In this document: positions 1 to 6,418 of the stretch, piece by piece
Layout: every line of letters begins with the position of its first letter
Numbering within the stretch: the first letter of the stretch is position 1
Source of the DNA: Verrucomicrobiales bacterium
Lineage (GTDB): Bacteria; Verrucomicrobiota; Verrucomicrobiia; Verrucomicrobiales; DEV007
NCBI GenBank assembly: GCA_007123695.1
Contig: SLGN01000375.1
Span: forward strand, 1-7,294
Direction of reading: 5' to 3'
DNA length: 7,294 bases
Notes under the pieces: model-generated
What the model saw: the letters and a program-made list of their open reading frames with translations, nothing else
What the model was told of the DNA's origin: nothing
Databases searched by the model: none
Translations under genes and position numbers: made by a program

Positions 1-121
1 CCTTGCGCTTTCTCCGCCCCGCCGTTCCCTGTCCGGTGCGGTCGGCGCCCGGTTCCGCGAGAAGCCGGAACAGGCCGCCGCCGCGCCCGCGATCGACGCC
101 CCCACCCCAGTCCTCCAATGA
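1..121 (+). CDS. C-terminal end of an unidentified upstream gene (partial)
   Basis: Frame 2 is open from the window edge to a TGA at 119-121. It encodes 39 residues ending in AAAAPAIDAPTPVLQ, an Ala/Pro-rich tail that identifies no family. Two things favour this being real coding sequence. Roughly four fifths of its codons end in G or C, more than in frame 1, which is also open. Its stop also overlaps the sulfatase ATG as ATGA (118-121), the usual geometry of translationally coupled genes. If correct, the sulfatase is the second or later gene of an operon entering from the left. The alternative is that these 117 bases are a GC-rich leader with no gene in it. The function cannot be inferred from this fragment. 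Confidence 0.45.
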   Translation, partial: LALSPPRRSLSGAVGARFREKPEQAAAAPAIDAPTPVLQ

Positions 122-1815
122 TAGACAAGCTCCCCCGCCCCGCCCGCTTGCCCGGCCTCGTCCTCGGAGCGGCTTCGCTCCTTTTCGCGGCCGCCGCGCC
201 GAAGCCGAACGTGCTGCTGATCCTCGCGGACGACCTCGGTTTCTCCGACCTCGGCTGCTACGGCGGCGAAATCGCCACGCCCCGGATCGATTCGTTGGCG
301 GAGAGCGGGCTGCGCTTCACCCAATTCTACAACACCTCGCGATGCTGGCCGACGCGGGGCTCGCTGCTGACGGGCTACTACGCGCAGCAGATCCGCCGCG
401 ACGCCGACGCCGACGGTCGCGGCGGGGGCGGCGACCGCAACCCGCGTCCCGAGTGGGCCGTGCTGCTGCCGCGGCTGCTGGCGGGGGCGGGCTACCGATC
501 CTACCACACTGGCAAATGGCACATCGACGGCATGCCGTTGGCGGAGGGCTTCGACCGGTCCTACTACCTGCGCGACCAGGGCCGCTACTTCAATCCGCAG
601 GTCCACTTCCGCGACGACGAGAAGCTGCCGCCGGTGGAGGAGGGCTCGGGCTACTACGGCACGGTGGCCCTGGCCGACCACGTGATCGAGACGCTGGAGG
701 AGCATGTCCGCGACCACGCCGGCACGCCCTTCTTCCACTACCTCGCCTTCGCCGCTCCGCATTTTCCCCTGCACGCCCTGCCGGAGGACATCGCGCTCTA
801 CGAGACGGCCTACGACGCCGGCTGGGAGGCGGTGCGGGCGGCACGATGGGATCGGATGCAGGCCCTCGGCATCCTCGGGGGGCGGCTATCCGAACCCGAG
901 CGCGGATTGGGGCCGCCCTACCATTTCCCCGAGGCTTTCGAAATCCTCGGCCCGGGGGAGGTCGGCCGGCCGCTGCCCTGGTCGGAGCTGACCGATGGGC
1001 AAAGGGCCTTCCAGGCGCGCAAGATGGCGATCCACGCGGCGATGGTCCACCGCATGGACATCGAGGTCGGGCGAGTCCTCGACCGCATCGGGGAACTCGG
1101 CCTGCGCGACGACACCGTGGTGATCTTCCTTTCCGACAACGGGGCGAGCGCGGAAATCATGGTGCGCGACGACGGGCACGATCCGGACCTGCCGCCGGGG
1201 TCGGCGGGCACCTACCTCTGTCTCGGGCCGGGCTGGTCGACGGTCTCGAACACTCCCTTCCGACGGCACAAGACGTGGACGCACGAGGGCGGCATCTCCA
1301 CGCCCCTGGTCGTCTCGTGGCCGGCGGGAATCGCCGAGACCGGGGGGCTGCGCACCACGCCGGGGCATGTCGTCGATCTTTTCGCCACCGTCCTCGAGCT
1401 GGCCGGGGCCGAAGCCCGGGCCGATTCCCCTCCGATCCACGGGCGCAGTCTCGTGCCGGTCTTCGCGGGCGACGGAGAGCCCATCCACGACTCGATCTGG
1501 TGGCATCACGACGGGCACAAGGCGATCCGCCGGGGCGATTGGAAGGCGGTGCAGGAAAAGGGCGGCGCGTGGGAGCTCTACGACCTCGTCCGCGACCGCG
1601 ACGAATCGACCGATCTCTCCGCTGCGGAAGGCGGACGGCTCGACGAACTCGTCGCGGAATGGAACCGGCTCTCGGCGGAGTTCGCTCAGATGGCGTATCC
1701 GGCGGGCTACGAGGCCCCCGCTCCCGAGCCGCGGGGAAAGGGCGCAAAGGCGGGCAAAGCCGGCAAGGGGGCGAAGGCGGGCCCGGGTCTCAGGCGCGAC
1801 CCTCCATCGCGATGA
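118..1815 (+). CDS. Secreted type I (formylglycine-dependent) sulfatase
   Basis: This 565-residue protein should hydrolyse sulfate esters, probably on sulfated polysaccharides, outside the cytoplasm. Residues 1-27 form a signal peptide (Arg/Lys-containing start, then an Ala/Leu-rich core). The catalytic signature C76-W-P-T-R80, followed by GSLLTG, holds the Cys that is converted to formylglycine. The rest of the alkaline-phosphatase-fold active site is present: D38-D39 and D340-N341 for the metal, K133 and H135 in TGKWH, H215 in APHFPLH, and K385 in RHKTWTHEGG. The C-terminal subdomain has the typical HKAIRRGDWK motif at 467-476. The start is the first ATG in frame, sits directly before the signal peptide and overlaps the preceding stop as ATGA; no Shine-Dalgarno is visible. 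The last 25 or so residues are an odd Lys/Gly/Ala tail (KGAKAGKAGKGAKAG). The last 26 bp overlap the convergent deacetylase gene. Substrate specificity cannot be read from the sequence. No sulfatase-maturing enzyme is encoded in the window. Confidence 0.95.
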   Translation: MIDKLPRPARLPGLVLGAASLLFAAAAPKPNVLLILADDLGFSDLGCYGGEIATPRIDSLAESGLRFTQFYNTSRCWPTRGSLLTGYYAQQIRRDADADGRGGGGDRNPRPEWAVLLPRLLAGAGYRSYHTGKWHIDGMPLAEGFDRSYYLRDQGRYFNPQVHFRDDEKLPPVEEGSGYYGTVALADHVIETLEEHVRDHAGTPFFHYLAFAAPHFPLHALPEDIALYETAYDAGWEAVRAARWDRMQALGILGGRLSEPERGLGPPYHFPEAFEILGPGEVGRPLPWSELTDGQRAFQARKMAIHAAMVHRMDIEVGRVLDRIGELGLRDDTVVIFLSDNGASAEIMVRDDGHDPDLPPGSAGTYLCLGPGWSTVSNTPFRRHKTWTHEGGISTPLVVSWPAGIAETGGLRTTPGHVVDLFATVLELAGAEARADSPPIHGRSLVPVFAGDGEPIHDSIWWHHDGHKAIRRGDWKAVQEKGGAWELYDLVRDRDESTDLSAAEGGRLDELVAEWNRLSAEFAQMAYPAGYEAPAPEPRGKGAKAGKAGKGAKAGPGLRRDPPSR

Positions 1816-2566
1816 GTTCGGTCACGGTGGCGAAGCGGAAGCCGCGCCCGGCGAGCTGGTCGATGGTCGAGGGCATGGCGGAGATGGTGCCCTCGTGGAT
1901 GTCGTGGGCGAGCAGGATGCCCCCGGACGAGGCGCCGGAGACGAGGCGCGAAGCGACGACGGAGGATCCGGGCCGCTTCCAGTCGAGGGGATCGACCGAC
2001 CACATCATGGTGGGGTAGCCGAATTCGCGCCGGATCCAGGATTTCTGCGAGGCGGTGATGGCGCCGTAGGGGGGGCGCATGGTGCGGGGCTCGACCCCGG
2101 CGGTGGAGGCGATGGCGTCGTGGCAGAGCCGCAGCTCGCGGCGCACCGCGTCGTCGGAGAGCTTCGAGAGAGCGGGATGGGTGGCGGTGTGGTTGGCGAC
2201 CTCGTGCCCCTCGCCGACGATGCGGCGCATGATGTCGGGATGCCGCCTCGCGTTGCCGCCGATCACGAAGAAGGTGGCCTTGGCGTCGCGCTGCTTGAGG
2301 ATGTCGAGCAGACGCGGAGTGTGCACCGGATGGGGTCCGTCGTCGAAGGTCAGGGCGAGGTACGGCAGGCTGGTGCCGACGCGGTTGTAGGAATCCTTCG
2401 TGCCCGTCGACCGGGGCAGAGCCTCGGGGACCGGTTCGGCCTGCTCGGGCTTGGTGGCGGACGCAGAGCGGCCCTTCCTTTTCTGCTGCTGCGTCGTGTT
2501 GCACGACGGAGCGAGCGCGGCCCCGCAAAGCAGGAGGGCGTGACGGCGGGAAAAGCGGGTCTTCAC
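1790..2566 (-). CDS. Exported polysaccharide deacetylase (NodB/CE4 family), probable lipoprotein
   Basis: This 258-residue protein is a predicted metal-dependent N- or O-deacetylase of carbohydrate (peptidoglycan, chitin-like or other polysaccharide). All five CE4 motifs are visible. TFDDGP at 73-78 gives the base D75 and metal ligand D76. HTATH at 126-130 supplies two His ligands. RPPYG is at 164-168, D192 to W196 is motif 4, and LAHDIH at 219-224 carries the catalytic His. The N-terminus has twin Arg (SRRHALLL, 6-13), a short hydrophobic stretch and C22 in a lipobox-like LAPSC context, which suggests Tat- or Sec-exported lipoprotein. A low-complexity linker of about 40 residues follows. The frame stays open to a TTG at 2629, but I chose the GTG at 2566. 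It places the signal peptide right at the N-terminus, and a promoter lies inside the would-be extension. The stop overlaps the convergent sulfatase gene by 26 bp. The family call is secure; the substrate is not. Confidence 0.93.
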   Translation of the reverse strand: MKTRFSRRHALLLCGAALAPSCNTTQQQKRKGRSASATKPEQAEPVPEALPRSTGTKDSYNRVGTSLPYLALTFDDGPHPVHTPRLLDILKQRDAKATFFVIGGNARRHPDIMRRIVGEGHEVANHTATHPALSKLSDDAVRRELRLCHDAIASTAGVEPRTMRPPYGAITASQKSWIRREFGYPTMMWSVDPLDWKRPGSSVVASRLVSGASSGGILLAHDIHEGTISAMPSTIDQLAGRGFRFATVTELIAMEGRA

Positions 2567-2600
2567 GGCGGAGCGATTCGGTTGAGGAAGGAAACCCCGG

Positions 2601-2629
2601 ATTATCGGGAAAATTTTACAAACTTGCAA
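2601..2629 (-). promoter_or_regulatory. Sigma70-like promoter for the polysaccharide deacetylase
   Basis: On the minus strand, TTGCAA (2629-2624, 4/6 to the -35 consensus) is followed after exactly 17 bases by GATAAT (2606-2601, 5/6 to the -10 consensus). It lies in an AT-rich island of about 80 bp (2601-2680) in an otherwise very GC-rich window, between the mtnP stop and the deacetylase GTG. Transcription would start near 2594, giving a leader of about 28 nt to the GTG at 2566. This implies that the deacetylase is transcribed separately from mtnP and that the TTG at 2629 is not its start. Confidence 0.6.
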
Positions 2630-2648
2630 CTCGGATAGGAAAGATTTC

Positions 2649-3533
2649 TCAACTATTTAAAAATCTCTCAAGAATGGGAGCGAGCTTTTTGCAAGTCTCC
2701 TCGGGCCAGCGGTCGCGGTCGGTGAAGAGCGCCCCGTCGAGGGAGCGGTGCTCGGGCCAGTCGGCCTCGGCCGGGATGCGGGGAATGACTTTTTCCAGCA
2801 CCGCCTTGGCGGTGGCGGCGTTGGCCTGCACGTGGCCACCGACGGCGTGGGCGCTGACGGCGTCTTCGTCGGTCTTCCAGCAGTCGTAGTCGGTCACCAT
2901 GGCGAGGGTGGCGAGGGCGATCTCGGCCTCGCGGGCGAGCTTGGCTTCGGGCAGGTTCGTCATCCCGATGAGGTCGAAGCCGAGGCGGCGGTTCGTCTCG
3001 GATTCGGCCCGGGTGGAGAAGGCGGGGCCGTCCATGCAGACGTAGGTGCCGCCGTCGTGGACCGTCCGTCCGAGTTCCTGCGCCGCCTCGAGGAGCAGCC
3101 GCCGCAGGCCCGCCGAGACCGGATCTGCGAAGCCGACGTGGGCGACGATGCCCTCGCCGAAGAAGGTGTGGTCGCGGCGCTGGCTGGTGCGGTCGAAAAA
3201 CTGGTCGGGCAGCACGATGTCGCGCGGGGCGTATTCCTCCTTCAGCGAGCCGACGGCGGTGACCGCGACGATCCAGCGGACCCCGAGCGAACGCAGCGCC
3301 CAGAGATTGGCGCGGTGGTTCAGCTCGCTCGGAAGCAGCCGATGCCCGCGACCGTGCCGGGGCAGGAAGCAGACGGTGCGCCCGGCGAACCGGCCCCGCA
3401 CGATGGCGTCGGAAGGCGCTCCGAAGGGCGTCTCGACGAGGACCTCTTCGGCCTCGGAGAAACCTTCGATTCCGTAGAGTCCCGACCCGCCGATCACGCC
3501 GATCGCGGGAGGCGCCGCAGTCGCATCCGTCAT
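2649..3533 (-). CDS. mtnP: S-methyl-5'-thioadenosine phosphorylase
   Basis: This cytoplasmic enzyme splits 5'-methylthioadenosine with phosphate into adenine and 5-methylthioribose-1-phosphate, the first step of methionine and purine salvage from the by-product of polyamine synthesis. Its 294 residues match the family length. Visible signatures of the purine nucleoside phosphorylase class II family are GGSGLYG (15-21, phosphate loop), PRHGRGH (58-64), PSELNHRAN (68-76), TAVGSLKEE (92-100), the DGPAFSTRAES segment (168-178), MTNLPEAKLA (191-200) and TDYDCW (214-219). In the human enzyme the D-x-D pair (here D215 and D217) contacts the 6-amino group of adenine, which favours methylthioadenosine over inosine or guanosine. 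The start is an ATG with no Shine-Dalgarno. The gene follows pirin on the same strand after 87 bp. No other mtn genes are in the window. A dual role on other adenine nucleosides cannot be excluded. Confidence 0.94.
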   Translation of the reverse strand: MTDATAAPPAIGVIGGSGLYGIEGFSEAEEVLVETPFGAPSDAIVRGRFAGRTVCFLPRHGRGHRLLPSELNHRANLWALRSLGVRWIVAVTAVGSLKEEYAPRDIVLPDQFFDRTSQRRDHTFFGEGIVAHVGFADPVSAGLRRLLLEAAQELGRTVHDGGTYVCMDGPAFSTRAESETNRRLGFDLIGMTNLPEAKLAREAEIALATLAMVTDYDCWKTDEDAVSAHAVGGHVQANAATAKAVLEKVIPRIPAEADWPEHRSLDGALFTDRDRWPEETCKKLAPILERFLNS

Positions 3534-3620
3534 GCGGGAATCGTAAGACGAAACGGGCTCTTGCCAAGAGGCTTTTCGCGCCTCCCCACCCCGCCGATGC
3601 TCGCGTGCCTGCGTCCGCTC

Positions 3621-4349
3621 CTACGCCAGATCGAAGACGAGGGCTTCGACGGGTTCTTCGCCGGCGGCGAAGACGTAGGTCCCGGCCGCTTCGGCGCTGG
3701 CGCCGTCGCCCGGAGCCAGGGGCACGCCGCCGACGCGGAGCCCGCCGCGGATGGCCTGGACCCAGAGCCCGCGCCCCTCGGCGAGGTCGTGCGCGGCAGA
3801 GCCGCCCGGCGGCAGGAGGAGCCGGTGGACGAAGGCATTCTGCCGGATCGTGGCGGAGCCGTCGCGGCCGTCGGGAGAGATCACGAGAGTCTTGGCCGGG
3901 GCCGGCCCTGACTGCGGATGCCACTCGGTGTAGGCGGGGACGAGACCCTTGGCGCTGGGCTCGATCCAAATCTGGAGCAGGTGGGTGCCCTCGTCCGACG
4001 AGGGGTTGAACTCGCTGTGGGTCACGCCCGAGCCGGCGCTCATCAGTTGAATCTGGCCGGGCTGCAGCACGCGCTCGTTGCCCATGCTGTCGGCGTGCTG
4101 GAGGGCGCCCTCCAGCACGTAGCTGAAGATCTCCATGTCCCGGTGGGGATGGGTGCCGAAGCCCGCTCCCGGCGCGATGCGGTCCTGGTTGATGACCCGC
4201 AGGCTGCGGAAGCCCATGTGCGCGGGATCGTAGTAGTTCGCGAAGCTGAAGCTGTGCCAAGTATCGAGCCAGCCGTGGTTCGCATGGCCGCGCTCGGCGG
4301 CGGGGCGCAGATGGATGGGCCCGGGCGGGAGGGTGTCGGAGTCGTTCAT
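3621..4349 (-). CDS. Pirin family protein (YhhW-type bicupin)
   Basis: This 242-residue protein belongs to the pirin branch of the cupin superfamily: two beta-barrel cupin domains, about 1-130 and 140-242, with one metal site in the first. The metal ligands known from E. coli YhhW are present with the expected spacing: H67 and H69 in GTHPHRDMEI, then H111 and E113 in GVTHSEFNP. The N-terminal segment HGWLDTWHSFSFANYYDP (25-42) and FRSLRVINQDR (47-57) are typical of the family. Some members cleave quercetin in vitro; others are redox sensors or have no known substrate, so I assign the family but not the reaction. It is probably cytoplasmic, as there is no signal peptide. The start is an ATG with no convincing Shine-Dalgarno. 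It lies 79 bp downstream of the ATP-grasp-like gene and 87 bp upstream of mtnP, on the same strand, so shared transcription is possible but not shown. Confidence 0.93.
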   Translation of the reverse strand: MNDSDTLPPGPIHLRPAAERGHANHGWLDTWHSFSFANYYDPAHMGFRSLRVINQDRIAPGAGFGTHPHRDMEIFSYVLEGALQHADSMGNERVLQPGQIQLMSAGSGVTHSEFNPSSDEGTHLLQIWIEPSAKGLVPAYTEWHPQSGPAPAKTLVISPDGRDGSATIRQNAFVHRLLLPPGGSAAHDLAEGRGLWVQAIRGGLRVGGVPLAPGDGASAEAAGTYVFAAGEEPVEALVFDLA

Positions 4350-4428
4350 TTTCGTGCAGAAAATTCTTTACGCCTCCCGCCCCGTTCCGGGACCGCATCC
4401 GCCCCCACCGTACGCGCCGCGCAAAGGT

Positions 4429-5778
4429 TCACCCCCCGATGCGGCACGGCACCAGAATGGCCTCGCGCATGCCGTGGAGGATCTTCTTGTCGGCCGGGCA
4501 GATTGTGGCGAGGACGCCGCCGAGGCGCACCGAGCCGTCGGCGGCCGAGACGAAGTAGTAGGGGCAGAGGCGCACCCGGCCCTCCATCGTCTCGATGCGG
4601 CCGGTCTCCTCGTTCCACCACGGATGGCTCACGAGGCGGCCGGGGCGGAAGCGCTGCAGCACGTAGGGCGCCGTCTCGAAGGAGGCGAGCGCCTCGTCCA
4701 CGGCGGCGGCCCACTCGGCCTGCGGCACGTCCTGCCCCACGGTGACGCTGCGGCTGCCCCAGGCGCGCTCGTGGAAGCCGCTCATCTTCAGCACGAGCCC
4801 GCGCTCGCTCTGGGAAAAGGACTTCAGCTCGGCGAAGCTCCCGATCTCCAGCCCCGGCAGCGCGGCGTGGTGCGGCACCTCGGTGGGCTCGACGACCCAA
4901 CTGCGAGGAAAGATCTCGCCGAGTCGCCGCCAGTTCGACTCGCGCAGCTCGCGGTGCCAGGTGGCGCGCAGGGGCAGCGACCAGAACAGCGCGGACCAGA
5001 GCTTTTCCTCGAGCCAGGGCTTGAAGGGCGCCGTGACCTGGATCTCGCCGCGTGCCGCCGCGTCCATCAGGGAATCCGCCGAGCCGATGTTGGGCAGGTC
5101 GAAGAGCTCGAAGAAACGGTAGACGGAGCGGCCCGCGACGGCGTAGGACTCGGCGTCGGCGACGCCCCAGGGGCCACCCGACGCGGGCAGGCGGTCCGCG
5201 AGCCATTCCATCTCGGGCCGGTAGCCGGCCGATTCCCGCGACACGAGCAGGTCGGCCCCGCCGGAGGGAAAGATCGAGGCGAAGCCCTCGGCCATGCCGT
5301 GCGGTCCGCCGACGATGCGGTGCGCGGGATCGAGCGAGGCGTAGACCTCGCCGAGCCACGCCGTCAGCCCCATGCCGCCGGGGACCGAGTCGAGCTCGGT
5401 GGCGCAGAAGCCATCCGGCGTCAGGATCAGGTCGGGCCGGATCACGCGGGCGGTCTCGCCGAGCACGCCGCGGGCGAGACCCGCGTCGAGGAGACGGTCG
5501 GGCTTGCCCCGGTCGAGGTAGGCGGCCAGCCAGGGGGCCAGGCTGCCGCCGCGGCTGCGCCGGTAGAGCAGGTCGCAGGCGCGCTGGTAGCGCAGCAGCA
5601 GCGGGCCGAGCGCCTCGAGGCGGCGGGCCTCGGCCGCCGAGAGCACGAAGGGCTCGGGCGAGACGCGCCACTCCTTTTCCGCGAAGAGCCCTCGCTCGGG
5701 CAGGGCGGCGCGGACGCGCTCGGCCTTGCGGTTCCAGTCGCCCGTCGGACGCGGCGCTTCGGGAGGCGGCGAACTCAT
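4429..5778 (-). CDS. Uncharacterised protein with circularly permuted ATP-grasp-like features
   Basis: I do not recognise a named family for this 449-residue protein. What can be seen resembles circularly permuted ATP-grasp enzymes such as glutathionylspermidine-synthase-like ligases. A strand with a possible metal-binding acidic motif comes early (RPDLILTPDG, then ELDSVPGGMG, about 114-137), whereas in ordinary ATP-grasp proteins it comes last. Later come a possible nucleotide-binding Lys strand (LVLKMSG, 328-334, K331) with GSRSV after it, a hinge-like strand YVLQRF (372-377), and a strand RVRLCPYYF (401-409) before the end. The reading as an ATP-dependent ligase is inference, and a non-catalytic relative is possible. 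There is no signal peptide or membrane segment. The start ATG overlaps the ruvA stop as ATGA (5775-5778), so it is very likely co-translated with ruvA. The frame remains open further upstream, but that stretch is the ruvA gene read in another frame. Confidence 0.85.
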   Translation of the reverse strand: MSSPPPEAPRPTGDWNRKAERVRAALPERGLFAEKEWRVSPEPFVLSAAEARRLEALGPLLLRYQRACDLLYRRSRGGSLAPWLAAYLDRGKPDRLLDAGLARGVLGETARVIRPDLILTPDGFCATELDSVPGGMGLTAWLGEVYASLDPAHRIVGGPHGMAEGFASIFPSGGADLLVSRESAGYRPEMEWLADRLPASGGPWGVADAESYAVAGRSVYRFFELFDLPNIGSADSLMDAAARGEIQVTAPFKPWLEEKLWSALFWSLPLRATWHRELRESNWRRLGEIFPRSWVVEPTEVPHHAALPGLEIGSFAELKSFSQSERGLVLKMSGFHERAWGSRSVTVGQDVPQAEWAAAVDEALASFETAPYVLQRFRPGRLVSHPWWNEETGRIETMEGRVRLCPYYFVSAADGSVRLGGVLATICPADKKILHGMREAILVPCRIGG

Positions 5779-6374
5779 CCCTGGAGGAGCCGCAGCGCGG
5801 CGCGCAGCATGCCGTCGGGCGTGGCCACGTCCTCCGGCAGCCGGTCGATGGCCTTCTGCGCCTCGGCCTGCTTGTATCCCAGCGAGATCAGCGCGAGCAG
5901 GGCGTCGTTCTTCGCCGCCGTCTCGGGCGCGAGGGTGGCTCGCGCGGCCTGGTCGCGCCACGCGTCCTTCACCCCCACCTTGTCGCCGAGTTCCAGCACG
6001 ATGCGCTCGGCCGTCTTTTTCCCGAGCCCGCGGATCTTCGAAATCGAGGCGATGTCGCCGCGCACCACGCACTCCTTGAAATCCGCCGCCGCCATGCCGC
6101 TGAGGATGGCCATGGCCACCTTCGGCCCGACGCCGGAGACGTGCAGGATGAGCAGGCGGAAAAGGTCGCGGGCCTCCTCGTCGGGAAAGCCGTAGAGCGT
6201 CTGCTCCTGCTCGCGGATGTGGTGGTGGGTCAGCACCCGGGTGTCCTGCCCGACCTGGCCGAAGACCTCGTCGCCGAAAAGGGGCACGAGCACTTCGTAG
6301 CCGACGCCCCCGGCCTTGACGACGAGTCGGCCGGGCCAGCTCTCCTCGAGGGTTCCTTCTAGAAATGTGATCAT
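5775..6374 (-). CDS. ruvA: Holliday junction branch migration protein RuvA
   Basis: RuvA binds four-way DNA junctions as a tetramer and loads the RuvB motor, driving branch migration in recombination and repair. The 199 residues match the family. The N-terminal OB-fold domain (about 1-63) ends in LYGF. Two helix-hairpin-helix motifs follow, VSGVGPKVAMAILS (79-92) and IRGLGKKTAERIVLEL (114-129). After a flexible linker (about 138-153) comes the C-terminal RuvB-binding domain with ALISLGYKQAEAQKAI (161-176). In the acidic pin, E. coli Glu55-Asp56 aligns with E55-Q56, followed by E57. Neither ruvC nor ruvB lies next to it here. The downstream neighbour is instead the ATP-grasp-like gene, overlapping by 4 bp. 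The start ATG lies 44 bp from the start of a divergent gene, with no Shine-Dalgarno. Confidence 0.97.
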   Translation of the reverse strand: MITFLEGTLEESWPGRLVVKAGGVGYEVLVPLFGDEVFGQVGQDTRVLTHHHIREQEQTLYGFPDEEARDLFRLLILHVSGVGPKVAMAILSGMAAADFKECVVRGDIASISKIRGLGKKTAERIVLELGDKVGVKDAWRDQAARATLAPETAAKNDALLALISLGYKQAEAQKAIDRLPEDVATPDGMLRAALRLLQG

Positions 6375-6418
6375 CCGCGTTTAGGTTGGAAACATCCACC
6401 GAAGCCCTTCCGCGTCCG

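Noticed and set aside
3..2018. A 671-codon open frame on the plus strand overlapping the sulfatase in another frame.
   Set aside because: Its product is a low-complexity Arg/Pro/Gly/Ala protein without domains, as expected from out-of-frame reading of GC-rich coding DNA. The sulfatase frame has a complete catalytic motif set.
3558..3576. Inverted repeat CTCTT-GCC-AAGAG between pirin and mtnP as a terminator.
   Set aside because: The stem is only 5 bp and no U-tract directly follows it on the minus strand, the direction that matters for pirin. It is too weak to call.
2668..4398. A 576-codon minus-strand open frame running across both mtnP and pirin.
   Set aside because: It is the frame-shifted shadow of two well-supported genes on the same strand and is Arg/Pro-rich with no motif.
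4350..4428. CCCG-GAA-CGGG hairpin and the AT-rich patch TAAAGAATTTT upstream of pirin as terminator and promoter.
   Set aside because: The stem has 4 bp with no adjacent T-run, and no -35/-10 pair with acceptable match and spacing was found.
6386..6418. TTG at 6386 as start of the secreted protein, adding 11 residues.
   Set aside because: The added residues are polar and would push the signal peptide inward; the ATG at 6419 gives a textbook signal peptide. It would also leave only 11 bp to the divergent ruvA start.
6375..6418. Divergent promoter pair between ruvA and the secreted-protein gene.
   Set aside because: Promoters must lie in or near this 44-bp gap, but no hexamer pair on either strand matched well enough to place one.
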